A DNA stretch of 64,000 nt from Neckera pumila (Eukaryota > Streptophyta > Bryopsida > Hypnales > Neckeraceae), in the NCBI GenBank assembly GCA_963969595.1, contig OZ018413.1:8856211-8920210 (forward strand), in the 5' to 3' direction. This document shows positions 1 through 11,820 of this stretch, in pieces (positions within the stretch are counted from its first letter, which is position 1; each line of letters begins with the position of its first letter). Position numbers and translations under genes: made by a program. Below the pieces are notes generated by a model. It searched no databases. It saw only the letters and a program-made list of their open reading frames with translations, and was not told where the DNA came from.

Positions 1-1027
1 TTACAATCTTAAATCAAAACATCTTCTTTTAGATGAATAGGGATTATATTATGAAAATAGAGACACAATATTAATGAATGCAAAGTAAAAATACATAAGG
101 AAGACAATGGGATACCATAAATTTCTATGCATAAGATGATTAAAATAAAGACACGTTAGTTTTTAATTTGTATGATTTAGATAGAAATGCAACTATTGGG
201 TTATTCCATCTTACTACAATTTCTTTAATGAATACAAAGAACATCAAATGCCTTCTCACATAACTTTATAATTTATTTTTTTAATTTAAAAAAAATTGTA
301 GTATTTAATGTAAAATGAAAATAAAAAATAAAACTTCAAGAAAATCATAGATAAATCTTAAAATATTTAATTTTAAAAAATTTGAATTTTGAAAAAATAT
401 GTATAAAAAGAGAATTACAATAGACTTTAAAGACATTAAAAAGGAAGCATTGAAATGGTCCTCAAAGCTATTTCAAGACTTCAAAAGGTCTTCTGATTTG
501 CCATTGAAGTTTGTCACAGTCCGTCTCTTGAATTGTTGTTGCATGAGAAGAAGTCTTAAAAGTAGGCTGTCTAAAAATGTCTTTTGTAGTCATCACGTCT
601 TTAAGGTCTACTTCCACATTAGACAAAACATTTTTCAAAATTGGATTAAGACCTTGAGCACTTGTAGAGGTTCTCTAGAATCTTGTTTAAATAAGGGGAT
701 GTGAAAAATTCACTTTGTTTGGTCAATATGAATCAAACTTGCATCAAGATGGCATGTTTGTCTCTTACTTTGCAATCCAAAAACTTCTTCACCTTTGAGA
801 TGAGGTGCTCAAATAAAAAAAATTTATACTTAAAAAATGCTTGCAATAGCATTCGTCAACACCTTTGGATTTCTAGTTTGTTCAGTTGAGCGTTGAGCAA
901 CTCATAACAATAACTCTTCATTTTTTGGTCTCATGCAAGCTTGATTGCCCTTAAGGTTCTAGTAATATCTTACCATTTGCAAGAAGGCTCTCACAAAATT
1001 GTCTACAGTTGCAATGTATAAATTATT
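1..1027 (+). repeat. Left arm of a long inverted repeat (at least 1,027 bp)
   Basis: Base i of this arm pairs with base 14277-i of the right arm (13250-14276). Every stretch I compared base by base matched except one mismatch near the inner end (1014 against 13263). Homology stops abruptly at 1027/13250. The arm runs off the left edge of the window, so its outer end, and any target duplication, cannot be seen. Two short open frames (399-704 and 701-889) recur identically in the other arm only because the DNA is duplicated; their composition does not look coding. The near-zero divergence means either a recent event or continuing homogenisation. A terminal inverted repeat of a large DNA transposon or an inverted segmental duplication would both fit. 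Confidence 0.93.
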
Positions 1028-1885
1028 AAACGAAACATTAAAACATATAAATATGTTTCCACACATACACAATATTAATATATATAATACAATATTATAT
1101 ATATAAATAATATTTAATAATATATTATATTATATTATTACTAATTATATTAATTATAACATAATAATTAAACAATGTTAATATTAATAAATAATAAAAC
1201 AATATAATATATTAATAATGTAATATATATAATATATGTTAGAAATATTAATATATTAATAAGGCTAATGTATATGATATTATACATTATAATATATAGT
1301 ATTAACTTATAATATTATTAATAAATATAATATTAAAATAATTATTTATTATATGTTATTATATTTGTTACATATTATTAATATAATGTATATTATATAT
1401 ATAATGTGACTTATATATAAATCATATATAATGTGATTTATATATAATATTTATATTATATATATATAAATTAACATTATATTAATATTATAATTATGTA
1501 TTTAATATTTAATATATTTATTTAATATTATTAATGATTTATAATTATTAATAGTAATATATTATTATTTAATCATATTTTAAACATATATATATATTAA
1601 TATATATATATATTAATGTATATATTACCATATTAATATAGTTATGTAATGATTAATAATTATTATAATATTATAATAATATTATGTATTTTATTAATAA
1701 TATATTATATAATATTATTATTATAATTAACTATATATTATATTATAATTAACTATATATTATATTATAATGAATTATTAATATATTTTATATTAATATT
1801 AATATTAGTTATTATTAATAATTATTTAATGTATATATATATTAAATATAATATTATCTATATTATATTAGTATAGTATTTGTTT
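1028..1885. repeat. A/T-only low-complexity tract
   Basis: About 850 bp made almost entirely of irregular TATTAATAT-type runs with very few G or C and no fixed repeat unit. It begins exactly where the left inverted-repeat arm ends. Two similar tracts lie at 5455-6480 and 39040-39640. No coding potential. Confidence 0.9.
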
Positions 1886-3549
1886 AGTTGTTGTTTATGT
1901 TTTTATTTTCAACTGGTAGTGCTCCTATTTCCAATGAAGCCTTGTAATGTGTCTTTTACTCTTTTTTAAGGTTGGAACTAATAAGATCATGACACATGTC
2001 CTAAAGTATGCAGAAAGTAGCAAGAAAGTAGAAAGTAGGAAGCTAGTTCTTGAGTGATTGGAATTGGAAAACTCCAGAGATTGGCAATTGGTTCGGAATT
2101 TCCCAAAATTCATAGTAATTTCAATTTTACAAATAAAATTACAAAAAATTTGCAGTCCCAATATTTCCTATCTTTCTACATGAAAAATATTCCTTTTACC
2201 GCACACACCTCATCATGTGCTCCAAAATCCCTTAAGTGATTGGTTATGAGGGACTTCACCTTATCTGAAGAGACTTTGTATCAAAAACTTATTTAAAAAA
2301 AATTTGAAAATCTCAATGTAGGTGTGAATTTGAGGTTAGAACACTTTAAATGTGAAATAGGATGTTGTGTTCTATAATTAGGAATGTGCTTGTAGACATT
2401 CTATTTCAAACTACAATACGGTACAATATGAATTTTAAAGATTTTAAAATTCAAGTGGACTAGGAATTACATTTAGGAATTTTTTTTTTAATAGTTTTGA
2501 TCCCTAAAGTCCTATTGTCCTTACATGGGATAAAATGGATTTTGTGTACATCACAAAGTTCCCCTGTCACGGATTGTCACTAGTAATCGTACGATTATCA
2601 TCGAGCACTGCTTTCATATTACATTCGTTCATCTGGAAATACTAATGTGACACAATATTGCCATTCATGATCATAGTGCAGTTTAGGCATATCATTCATA
2701 TTTGAATTTGAAGTGTTAAGGTTGCACAATAACTATGCTTGACAAAATATGCACGATTTCAGTGGTTTAGTGATGGGCTACTAACTTTGTGCAATATTTG
2801 TACTTATTTAAGACATGTGAAGTTAGTGCAATAATTACACAACATCAAGTCCATGCATAGTTATTGCATTAACATTGCATTTTTTTAATCTTTAACAATT
2901 TTAGTACTAAGTCAATTGAAACGCAGGAATTGTGTTAAAACCATAATTTCAGACCTCATTTAGGCATAGTAGAATAACTTTTTATGAAAAACATTGAACT
3001 AAGAAAAGGTGGGAAACTAAGCCATATTTCATCTCCAAAAATCCGTTTGACATTTTAAGTCTCTAGTCAAAAGTTATAGAAAAATTTTAGAGAGGCGCTG
3101 GAAGGGAATTTTTTTGACAAAATTGTGATGGTTGGGAGCTAGGTATTTTCCAAATCAGACTTTGGATATTTTTAGTGATGTTAAAAACTTTTTTTTCCAA
3201 ATTTTTTTGGTAGTAAATTATGCAAGCTTTTATATATAGTTCTAAAAAATATTTATAAAAAATTAAAAAATTAAAAAATTTCTTTTTTTTAACAAAATCA
3301 TGATGGTTAGGAGCTGTTCTTTTTTCAAAGAGGACTACAAATATTTTTAGCAATGTTAAAGACCACTTTTTTTTGCAAAATTTTTTCACAACTTTCCCTT
3401 CAATTTTTTTTGAGAAATGCCTTCAATCAATGTCCATGTCACACGGATTCCGTACAAGTTGATTCAGAACGTTATTAGTGACACTTTTGTCAAGCATTAT
3501 TTAGACACTGAATCCACACGGAATTGGTTACATACGGTTTCCGTGCGAC
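1886..3549. other. Non-coding stretch with a short degenerate direct repeat
   Basis: No gene is recognised. The only structure seen is an imperfect direct repeat: about 90 bp at 3110-3200 resembles 3288-3375 (both contain a GATGGTTNGGAGCT core followed by ATATTTTTAG and a T-run), offset by about 178 bp. Confidence 0.5.
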
Positions 3550-4780
3550 AGTAGATGGTTTTATTAGTTGATATAAAACCAGACCAATAGCAAAAGGATT
3601 CGCTCAAAAGAACGGTGTTGATTACCAAAAAACATTTGGCTTCTAGTAGTCAAGTTTGACTTTACTCAGATGATCATGTTAGTGGCTATAGCATTGGATC
3701 TAAATAATACAATTTGATGATCTGACATAGCCTATTTCAATTGATCATTATAAGAATTAATCTACATGCAATAGACAACTGGTTTTGAGGTCAGTCATGA
3801 AGCAAATAAAAGACTTATTTGCCAATTCAATAAAACATTATATGGTTTGAAACAAAGTACAAGAGTGGAACTAGAAGTGTGACCAATTCTTACAAGCATA
3901 TAATCTCATTGTATCAAATGCCAACTGTTGCGTCTAAGAAAGATCCAAAGTTGATCTTCTGCATTTAGATAGATGATGGCATGGTGTGTACGACCTTTAA
4001 TGACATTGAAGAACTTTTCAACAACACGGAAGGAGGTTTTTAGATCACAACTTGCTTAGCAGAAGTCTACATAGGCCTTCACATTACCAAAGATCAGGAT
4101 AAAGAACTTACTCATATTAATCATAGTTGGTATCTTGAAAGAATCCTATAAAAATTTGGCCATGAAGATTGTCACATTGGAGTAGTGCCATGAGATCCAT
4201 CTAGCATAACTTAAATAAAGTTAGCCAAACTTAATGAACCTAAGGTAACATTCTTGCGTAGAGAATGTGTTAGATGTTTACAATTTCCTCATATCATAAC
4301 ACATTTTGACATTAGCTATGCAGTAAGCAATATGTTGAGGTTTAACAACCATTCGACTATAGCCCACGTCTTTGGAGTCAAGAGTATCTTGAAGTATGTA
4401 CATCAAAAATATGCTTGGACACGCCATCACATATGGAAGAGGGTAAATCTTAACTTTCTCACTATTCATTACAATGCTAATTATGCAACACATTTGAACA
4501 ACCGTAAATCTAGATTTGGATTTTTATTCTTGTTCAATGATAGTTGAGTTCTTGGGAAAGTAGAAAGCATACCTACACAACTCTCAGTACTTCTAAATTG
4601 AAGTACATTGCAACTTGTCTAGCTACTCAAGGAAATCCATGGATGAAACACTTGCTTAACAACATTAGATGACCTCAATCAAATTCTACACTGCTATTGT
4701 GTGACAACTAATCAACAATCGCTTGTCAAAACCCTGTGCTCCACTAGAGGACAATTTACATTGATACCAAATACCCATTA
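3550..4780 (+). pseudogene. Relic of a Ty1/copia pol gene (RT to RNase H)
   Basis: Translating the three plus frames piecewise gives a collinear series of copia landmarks. There is an AKGFAQKNGVDYQKTFG-like block near 3590-3645 and a LYGLKQSTR-like block near 3840-3870. Near 4290-4540 come HFDISYAVSNMLRF and NRKSRFGFLF, matching the RPDISYAV and DRKSRTGFVF motifs of copia RNase H, and then AVSWESR. Frames change repeatedly and stops are frequent, so it is long dead. No LTRs were found. It lies inside the inverted-repeat-bounded segment and is unrelated in age to the better preserved copia element at 28.6-34.05 kb. Confidence 0.85.
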
Positions 4781-4902
4781 GAAAAAAATCAGCCCTCGAG
4801 GGGGTTGCTTCCCTTCACAAAGGGGCTGTAAGTTCCTCGCAATAGAATTCACATTCCCTTTGGTCACTTTCATCATCAATGATAAATAGTGGCTACAATA
4901 AA

Positions 4903-5090
4903 AATATTAATAAAATATTTAAATATTAATAAAATATTTAAATATTAATAAAATATTTAAATATTAATAAAATATTTAAATATTAATAAAATATTTAAAT
5001 ATTAATAAAATATTTAAATATTAATAAAATATTTAAATATTAATAAAATATTTAAATATTAATAAAATATTTAAATATTAATGAAATATT
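4903..5090. repeat. 19-bp A/T minisatellite, about 10 copies
   Basis: Head-to-tail copies of ATATTAATAAAATATTTAA with almost no variation; only the last copy carries a G. The uniformity suggests recent slippage or unequal exchange. Confidence 0.95.
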
Positions 5091-5454
5091 AAAACACAAT
5101 TCATAACAATTAAATAATAATTTAGGTTGATGAAGATAACTTTGGCCACATTCAACACTAGATGATCTACATCCAAACTTGAAAAACACTTTGGATCATG
5201 ATGAGCCATTGAAGCAACAATTTGAAATGGGAAGATGAACCAATGAAGCTTTCTTGATCCTATATAACATATACTTTCTACTCCGCACAAGGTGTTACTT
5301 GAATATTGTAGCTTTGATAGCTCTCTTTGTGTATGCATGCATTTTGATGAGATAGTGTTGGCTAGTTTTCTTGGTAAAGCATCTACAGTGTACTACTAAC
5401 ATGGTGAAGAAAACTATGTTAGATGTATTAGTTTAGTATATGCTTGACTTACTT
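5091..5454. other. Intergenic stretch, nothing recognised
   Basis: It lies between the minisatellite and the next A/T tract. A short minus-strand open frame is present but has no recognisable motif. Confidence 0.4.
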
Positions 5455-6480
5455 AATAAATACATATATTATTAAGATATATCAACATATAATATTAAAA
5501 TATGTAAAATAAATATAAAATAATAATATATTATATGATATTTATATAATATAAATATTACTAAATAATGTATATAATATTAATATAATATTAACTAAAT
5601 AATATAATAATTATAATATAATTATATATATTATAATATTTATTAATATTAAAATAATATATAAATTATAATAATATTAATAATAATTGTAATTATTATT
5701 AATAATAATAATATAATTAACTTATCATATTTATTATTATATAATAAATATTAATATAAATATTTAATATATTTAATAATATATTAAATTATACATAAAT
5801 TATATTAAATTATATTTTAATTATTAATATTAATTATTATAATATTATAATATTATTAATAATATATTTTAATATTATATTTTAATATATATATTTAAAT
5901 AATATATTAATATATATTAACATATTAATATTATATATTAATAATAATATCATTAATTATATTATATATAATTAATATAATATATTAAATTATATTAATA
6001 TTAATAATATATAATAATATATTAAATTATTAAATTTTAATTATTAAATTTATTTTAATTATATATTTATGATAAAATATGATTATTAATTATATTTAAT
6101 AATTTAATATTAATTTAATATAATATTAATATGTTAATATATTAATAATATTATATAATCATATTTTATATATTAAAATAAATATTAATATATTTTAATA
6201 ATATTAACAATATAATATTAATAATAATATATTATATATATTAAATATTAAATATTTATTTATGTTATTAAATATTACATATAATATTTATATTATATTG
6301 TTTAATTATGATATATTTCTTGATAAGTATTATATATATTATTATGTTTATATATATAATATATTAACTAATAATTTATATTTATATTATATTAGTTAAT
6401 ATTATTATAATTAATATTTTACTTATATTAATTATGTTTTTATAATTAATAAATTGATTATGTTAATATAGTTTAATGCA
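5455..6480. repeat. A/T-only low-complexity tract at the 3' end of the 911-aa gene
   Basis: About 1 kb of almost pure A/T without a fixed unit. Its right edge overlaps the stop codon region of the minus-strand gene at 6463-9374, so that gene's last residues and its 3' untranslated region are read from this tract. Confidence 0.9.
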
Positions 6481-9374
6481 TATATATGTTACGCATATTT
6501 CGAGCTCTGAGCTGTAAATCCTGTAGTCCACCTCGTACCCCTGTCTACGAGTGCTGTGCCTGGACTTTGGGCCAGCAGAGAACCGCCTCGGGATTCTTGT
6601 GCACTTCGGCTTCGTCCCGATCTTAACCAAGAACAGCAGATGAATTGGATCCCTTGCACGATTGCTCCTTTCCGGGAGGTCTCCGACCCTCTCGAACGGC
6701 CCAGGAATGTATTCGGCGTAATGCTGTGTGTAGCACTTTCCAAACGAGGAAATCCTGATGAAATTCCGGAGGTCGACCTCGACTTCCTTCTCTCCGCAGA
6801 TCCACAGCCAAACCTCAGGGTCAGTAATTGCAGGGTCCTGGTGCGTCTCCAAGAGGGTCACGAAGCTCTCGAAGTATGGCGCGGCATCCGCTACCAAATT
6901 CTTGGTATCAGACCCGGGGATGTTCCTGAAGTCCATTACAGCCAACTTCAACGTAGACCCTGTCGACTGATCCCAAGCTTCGTCACTCCAGTCCCCAAGC
7001 TCGTCCTTAGACGTTTCATATTGTCTAGAAAATGCACTCGCTTCGGGCCTCACAAATTTCCCCTTGCTCTCCAGGAACACCTTGAAGAACTCCTTTGCTA
7101 GCGGCGACAGCTCACCGACGGACTTAAACTTGTTGGACGGCATTTTCGAGAGGGAAAAAAAATGCTCTCCTGGCGCCGTGAGGAGCGTGTTCTTCGTTGC
7201 ACTGGTCACATTATAATCGACCTTGAACTTCTTCCACGCCTGTATCCTGTAGTTCCCATCATTGTCGAAGAGTTTAAGGCTTGGCTTCAGGAAGTGCAGT
7301 TGCCTCCGCACTGCTTGCTTCCGTTTGCATCTCTCCAGCCAGTCCTTTACGGTGCAGCACTCGGTGAACACCTTCTTTGTGGCCTTCATCGTGACTTTCG
7401 TGTACGCCAAATCCCTGCCCGGGCTTCTATTTAGGATATGCAGAGCGAGCCGCTTCAAATCTCTGTAGGTTATATTCCCGAGCCATTTGAAGAACTCGCG
7501 GGTCAGAACTCCGTCCCTCTCCCCATCCCACCCTTTTGTATTCTTGAAGTTTGTGGAGGAGTCTGGATTAATTAATAGACCCTGAGAGTGACTGGAGATG
7601 ACCTCGCTCCAGAGCTCGTAGACATCCGCGGGTGCAGTAATTATCTTGATCTCGTTGTGGATGTCAAGCTCCTTCTCCTTCTTTTGGCTCACATCCCTCT
7701 GGTTCTTTTTGATATCTATCATAGAGAACCTGAGCCTGACAGCTTCTCTAAATTCCTGCATAGATAAGAAGGAAGGATATGTCAGTATTCTATGCTAACG
7801 AGATTTAACTCGGTTCGAGATGAACAAGGTGATTGCAAGACTCGATGCAAACAGTGATCATCAACACCAGCAGTAGGCAAATTGCACAAGGAGACTAATA
7901 TATTCATCTCGGTCCGAGTTAAACCACTCACCCCGAACGCCACTGCGTTGTTGATGTCCTTCGCTGTTTGTTTCTGGGGCTTCACCGGCTTCCCTAGTTC
8001 TGTTGGCTCCCTAGGTGGTGTGGGGCACTTCATCCTCGTCCATAACGAATGCGCCCCAATGATGTTTGTGGCCCACGTCGGCATGAACATCTGGAAATGG
8101 TTCACCCGGTTGTAGTACGCGGAGATTTTTCGGACAATTCTGTGATCCTCATTCCAGACAACGAAGCATTTCCAGACCTTGAATTTCTCAGCTTTCTTCG
8201 CCGGGACTCTCGCCATTTTCGGCATCCGCTTCGACGCTTCCACGCAATGCTGACCGTTGACCATCCAGAATTTGCAGTCCTTCACATCTGCAAAATTTTC
8301 AGGCTTCTTTGTCTGCCCTTGGGGCATAACGCACAATGTCATCTTCGTGTCCGGGTCCGGCATATTCAGAAGAAAATTTATTGACTTCGTAACGCCACCC
8401 TCTTCAAGCTCCCGGATGTTCAAGGTTTGCGGCGGCGTCTCGAGCTGCTCCAGCGGGATTTCGAATGTCTTCCCAATATCAGGAACATATGAATCCGTGC
8501 ACTCCGCCCAGTAGTCATCGAAGGACTTGACGGCTACCTCGTATTTGATCTCTTTCACATTGCCCCCGACATCCTCCGGAATGTCCAGAACTTCTGAAGC
8601 TATGCTGGTCTCTCCTAAGTTTGACTTCTCACTTCCAGTTGCAGCCTTTCTCCGTCGTCCAGTTGCGACCGGGGTTGGTACCTCACCCGGAACACCACGA
8701 CCGAAACGATCAGTTGTCTTCTTCCGCGTATGGCTTTGACCTGTCTCAGGTGTATTCTGGACCAAAGTTGTTTGGCTCCCCCCTTGACCGCTATAATCTC
8801 TAGTAAGAGACAGCGGAGTCATTCTCTTACTCCTCTCGTCCAAGGTCACCTTCATGTAGTCGAACGACTTAATAAGTGCGTTTAGTTTGGAAGCAAGCGA
8901 TTTCCATATTAGGGCCGCCCCGTCCTTGGCCACCCACTTCTTCTCCGAAATGCTCTTCTCCAGATCCTTCTGCAGGTCCTGGAAGCTTGAATTAGTCAAG
9001 CTATTGTAGTACGTAGAGATAGAGAAGATTGACTTCCGGGTATGCACCACGTACGAGAAGTTGTAATCCTCTTGCTGGTCAGGATCCGTGGTTTTGCAGC
9101 ATACGAAGATGATCCCGTCGGGGCCGGTCGTGACTTCCTTGATCAACTCGTGCAGAGAAACTGGTAGGTTTGCCTCGGACCGGATGTACTTCGTCATGAA
9201 ACTGAGCTCCGTTGACATAGGAACAAGCATGGTTGTCCAGTACTCAACTTGGTCTGGGTCAGTCCACTCCCAGCATTCGCCTAAGGCATCCACGTCCCCG
9301 TATTCCTCAGAATTCTCTTCTGGTATCTGGAAGAGCTTGAATCGGGTCTGTAGTTTCTCTCTCTGGGACTCCAT
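6463..9374 (-). CDS. Two-exon gene, 911-aa protein of unknown function with a ParB/DGQHR-like motif
   Basis: Exon 1 is 9374-7932 (481 codons) and exon 2 is 7755-6463 (430 codons plus stop). A 176-bp GT-AG intron (donor GTGAGT at 7931, acceptor ATGCAG ending at 7756) joins them exactly in phase 0. Without splicing the frame runs to a stop at 7782. Residues 180-265 are Ser/Thr/Lys/Arg-rich and probably disordered. Residues about 368-425 read FWMVNGQHCVEASK, then about 25 residues later a hydrophobic strand, then KISAYYNRVN. This resembles the (D/N)GQHR strand-loop plus a later Ile/Asn helix of ParB/sulfiredoxin-like folds, but the final Arg is Cys here. I recognise no domain in exon 2. Codon use is GC-richer than the surroundings and there is no internal stop, so the gene looks intact. 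It lies between the arms of the inverted repeat, with palindromes in its intron and upstream. The gene model is strong; the family assignment is tentative. Confidence 0.8.
7756..7931 (-). other. 176-bp phase-0 intron carrying two inverted 21-bp palindromic elements
   Basis: The intron has a palindrome near each end. The one centred at 7814 reads AACTCG-GTT-CGAGAT. The one at 7906-7920 reads ATCTCG-GTC-CGAGTT. The second is the reverse complement of the first, apart from spacer changes, over 21 bp including flanks (TTTAACTCG...CGAGATGAA). The transcript could therefore pair the two copies and bring donor and acceptor together, or each copy could fold on its own. Confidence 0.8.
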
Positions 9375-9406
9375 CTCTGCACGGAAGATGGCGTTGGAGT
9401 TAGTTC

Positions 9407-10113
9407 AACTCGAGTCGAGTAGAATAACGCTAGTCATTCTCCATTATTTTCAACTCGCTTCGAGTTAAGCAGCCCCACGAAGTGGGGCAATACCTTGTGG
9501 AGGTCAGTATGGTCATCTTAACTCGAACCGAGTTGAACCTCTTTTCAGATCTTTTAGTACGATGTGGATCAGAAACTGCATTTTGTGGGGATTATACGTA
9601 TTCCTGTTATTAATCTGGACTCTCTTGGGCAGGATTTCTTGAGTTTGTCTAGGTGTACCTGGAATAATTCTACTGTTCTGCTTTATTGTACCATTCCCGT
9701 ACTCACGTTTCCATCTCGAGTCGAGTTAAACTTTGTCTATCTCGCGTCTTGCTTCACATTTCCATATTTCGTCTACCATGTTGTGATTCCGAGTGCACGG
9801 TCAGGGCATGTTTATTCTTTGATACCGAGTTCTTTTTCAAGTGTTGTGCTTCTATCTACTCGGTGTTGGCGTTCTTTTAACTCGCATCGAGTTAAATCTT
9901 GTGTCCTAATCTAGTGTTTCAGTCTTTTGGTTGTTTAATTGACCAGTTTAACTCGATCCGAGTTAAATCTGATTTGGTGAATGCTTTCATGTCGTCGGAT
10001 CGAGTTAAATTGTGTTTCTTTGGCTTGTCTTTTTCTTGCGAAATTAAATGGGATTGGGGAGTTTGTGGGTGGAGTCGAGATAAACTGGCGTCGAGATCAA
10101 CTGGCATCGAGAA
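9407..10113. promoter_or_regulatory. Array of AACTCG-N3-CGAGTT palindromes upstream of the 911-aa gene
   Basis: Six sites keep the 15-bp form with a variable 3-bp spacer. Four are exact: 9452-9466 (CTT), 9520-9534 (AAC), 9879-9893 (CAT) and 9950-9964 (ATC). Two have 1-2 mismatches: 9407-9421 (AGT) and 9713-9727 (AGT). Degenerate copies follow at 9992-10006, 10083-10097 and 10099-10113. Flanking T/A bases often extend the dyad to TTAACTCG...CGAGTTAA. The nearest site is 33 bp upstream of the start codon at 9374, and two more copies lie in the intron. Conserved half-sites around a free spacer suggest a dimeric DNA-binding protein or a spread hairpin element. The function is inferred, not shown. 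Confidence 0.75.
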
Positions 10114-10580
10114 GAAACAGAGGGTACGTGATGCTCTCGGGCTTGCTGGTCAATTTCCTGAAGTTGTTGAAATGTTTAAGCAGTCCAACTACTTTAGGAA
10201 ACGGACCAGCAGCTTCACTAGCATTTAAAAGATCTGTACATCTCCATTTCAATAAAACTGACATAGTGAATGAAACAATTTGTTAGCATTCAAACTCACT
10301 TGCTAGGGAATAAGGTTGGTGCGGAAATTTCTGTTCTGTTCAATTCTCCTGTGTGCAAGACAATAAATGTCTTTGGTGCTGCAACTTCCTCTCTGCAAAG
10401 CAGGAAAACAATGCAGGAAACAAACATCAACACCCTGAGGACAGCTTGAGGACACACTAACAGTACCTGTGAAACCCTAGAAACACCTTGAACTACAAAG
10501 TGATTGACCATGATATGGAACCAGCAAATTGCAAAAGACCCTAATAGACTCTATACCCTCAAAACAGCGTGAAGAGAATC
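10114..10580. other. Intergenic stretch, nothing recognised
   Basis: No gene-like frame and no further complete palindromes were seen between the palindrome array and the tandem repeat at 10581. Confidence 0.4.
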
Positions 10581-10710
10581 TTAAACAACCCTGGTAGAAA
10601 ACCTAAACAAGCCTCGTAGAAACCTAAACAACCCTGGTAGAAAACCTAAACGAGCCTTGTAGAAACCTAAACAAGCCTAATAGAAACCCAAACAAGTCTG
10701 GTAGAAAACC
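10581..10710. repeat. Tandem repeat with a unit of about 20 bp
   Basis: Six or more imperfect copies of a unit close to CCTGGTAGAAAACCTAAACAA. Copies differ by one A and by the variable dinucleotide after CCT. Confidence 0.8.
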
Positions 10711-11375
10711 AGTAATACACTAAGGACACCCTAACAACTGCTCAGAACACTAAAAACAAGAGAAATCCACAAACTTAATAGCAACCTAAACAAGCAAGGA
10801 TTTAGATTTTGGGAAGCAGAAACAGAAGAGTTTTAATGACGATCAAGGCGAGATTTTAATCAAGGAACAAGAAAACACAAGCAAGTCCCTGAGCACCACG
10901 CACATGGTGCAAAACAACTCAAAGCAAACGGCGGGGAAACAAGAAGCAGGCATTCAAAATCGGAAAAGAAACTAGCAAAGAAGCAGCACTTACCAAATGC
11001 AACGCTGTGAGGCTCCGCCGCTCAGCGCCGACTCCACCCCAGCACCGCAGCTCCGCTATTCTACTCCAGCTCTCAAGAAAAGAACTTCTGTAACAAGCTA
11101 GAGCACGCCTACATGGAAGAACCGCATGCACACGCACAGTTTCCTGAAGCACGACTGAAATTGCAAGCACAAACGGAACTGCAAAAGAATCACAAGGTCG
11201 CACACAATGCCACAGCGCTGTGCTCCGAACCCTATCGCGCCGCCGCCTTCTTCCGCTGTGTCACCCGGACTGGTACCCGGACTGGTACCCGGACCTTACC
11301 ACCAATCGCATGATTGTAAATAGTGTTACCTACACTAGTTCCTTTGAAAATGTGTTATTTCAATGTTTTTCATGA
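10711..11375. other. Intergenic stretch with a small 12-bp tandem repeat
   Basis: No gene is recognised. Near 11263-11296 the unit ACCCGGACTGGT is repeated about 2.7 times. The 11.0-11.3 kb part is GC-richer than the flanks and contains short open frames without motifs. Confidence 0.45.
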
Positions 11376-11710
11376 ATACTAGTGTGGCCTTGTGCCGTTG
11401 ACCCAATTTTCATACACTCTCAGTTTCACTCCAATTCCATTCTTGGTTCCACTTCCAGTACCAAGAACACCACCAAAATTAAAGTAAAAGTAACTTTCTA
11501 ATTTTTTAAATAAAAAATACTTTGAAATTCAATAACTTTTGCGCCATAGCTCCAAACCCCAAGAAACGAAGCCGGTGCACCCCTCCTCGTTGAGGGCTTT
11601 CCGATGGTATCAAGCACGCAGATGGGGGACGCACGGTACGAGAATTATGAACGCGACAAAAGAAAACAAAACAAACAAAACAAACAAACAGCGTAATTTA
11701 AAGGTATTGA
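11376..11710 (+). repeat. Copy 1 of a roughly 335-bp duplicated element with (AAAC)n tail
   Basis: It aligns with 11821-12172 in the same orientation, roughly 80 percent identical by eye. Shared landmarks are TGTGGCC near the start, the block GGTGCACCCCTCCTCG, the block AAGCACGCAG and a terminal run of AAAC/AAAAC units. The simple-repeat tail at one end of both copies is compatible with a SINE-like retroposon, but I see no clear RNA polymerase III promoter boxes. Confidence 0.75.
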
Positions 11711-11820
11711 TTTTAACCAAGAACCTAGGTATTGATATGTTCCACACTGGTGGTTTGAACAAATCAAAGTTGTTGGTAAAAATATAAAACAAGAGTAAAA
11801 ATTTTTGGCATTTTCAAAGC

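Noticed and set aside
399..889. Open frames of 101 and 62 codons present identically in both inverted-repeat arms
   Set aside because: The identity reflects the DNA duplication itself. Cys/Phe/Asn-rich composition from A/T-rich DNA, no motif, and no sign of protein-level conservation independent of the DNA.
4903..5090. CRISPR-like regular repeats
   Set aside because: Simple head-to-tail A/T minisatellite without spacers.
6489..9468. Plus-strand open frames opposite the 911-aa gene (for example 6556-7101 and 9088-9468)
   Set aside because: Shadows of a GC-richer real gene; the minus-strand model explains frame, splice borders and phase.
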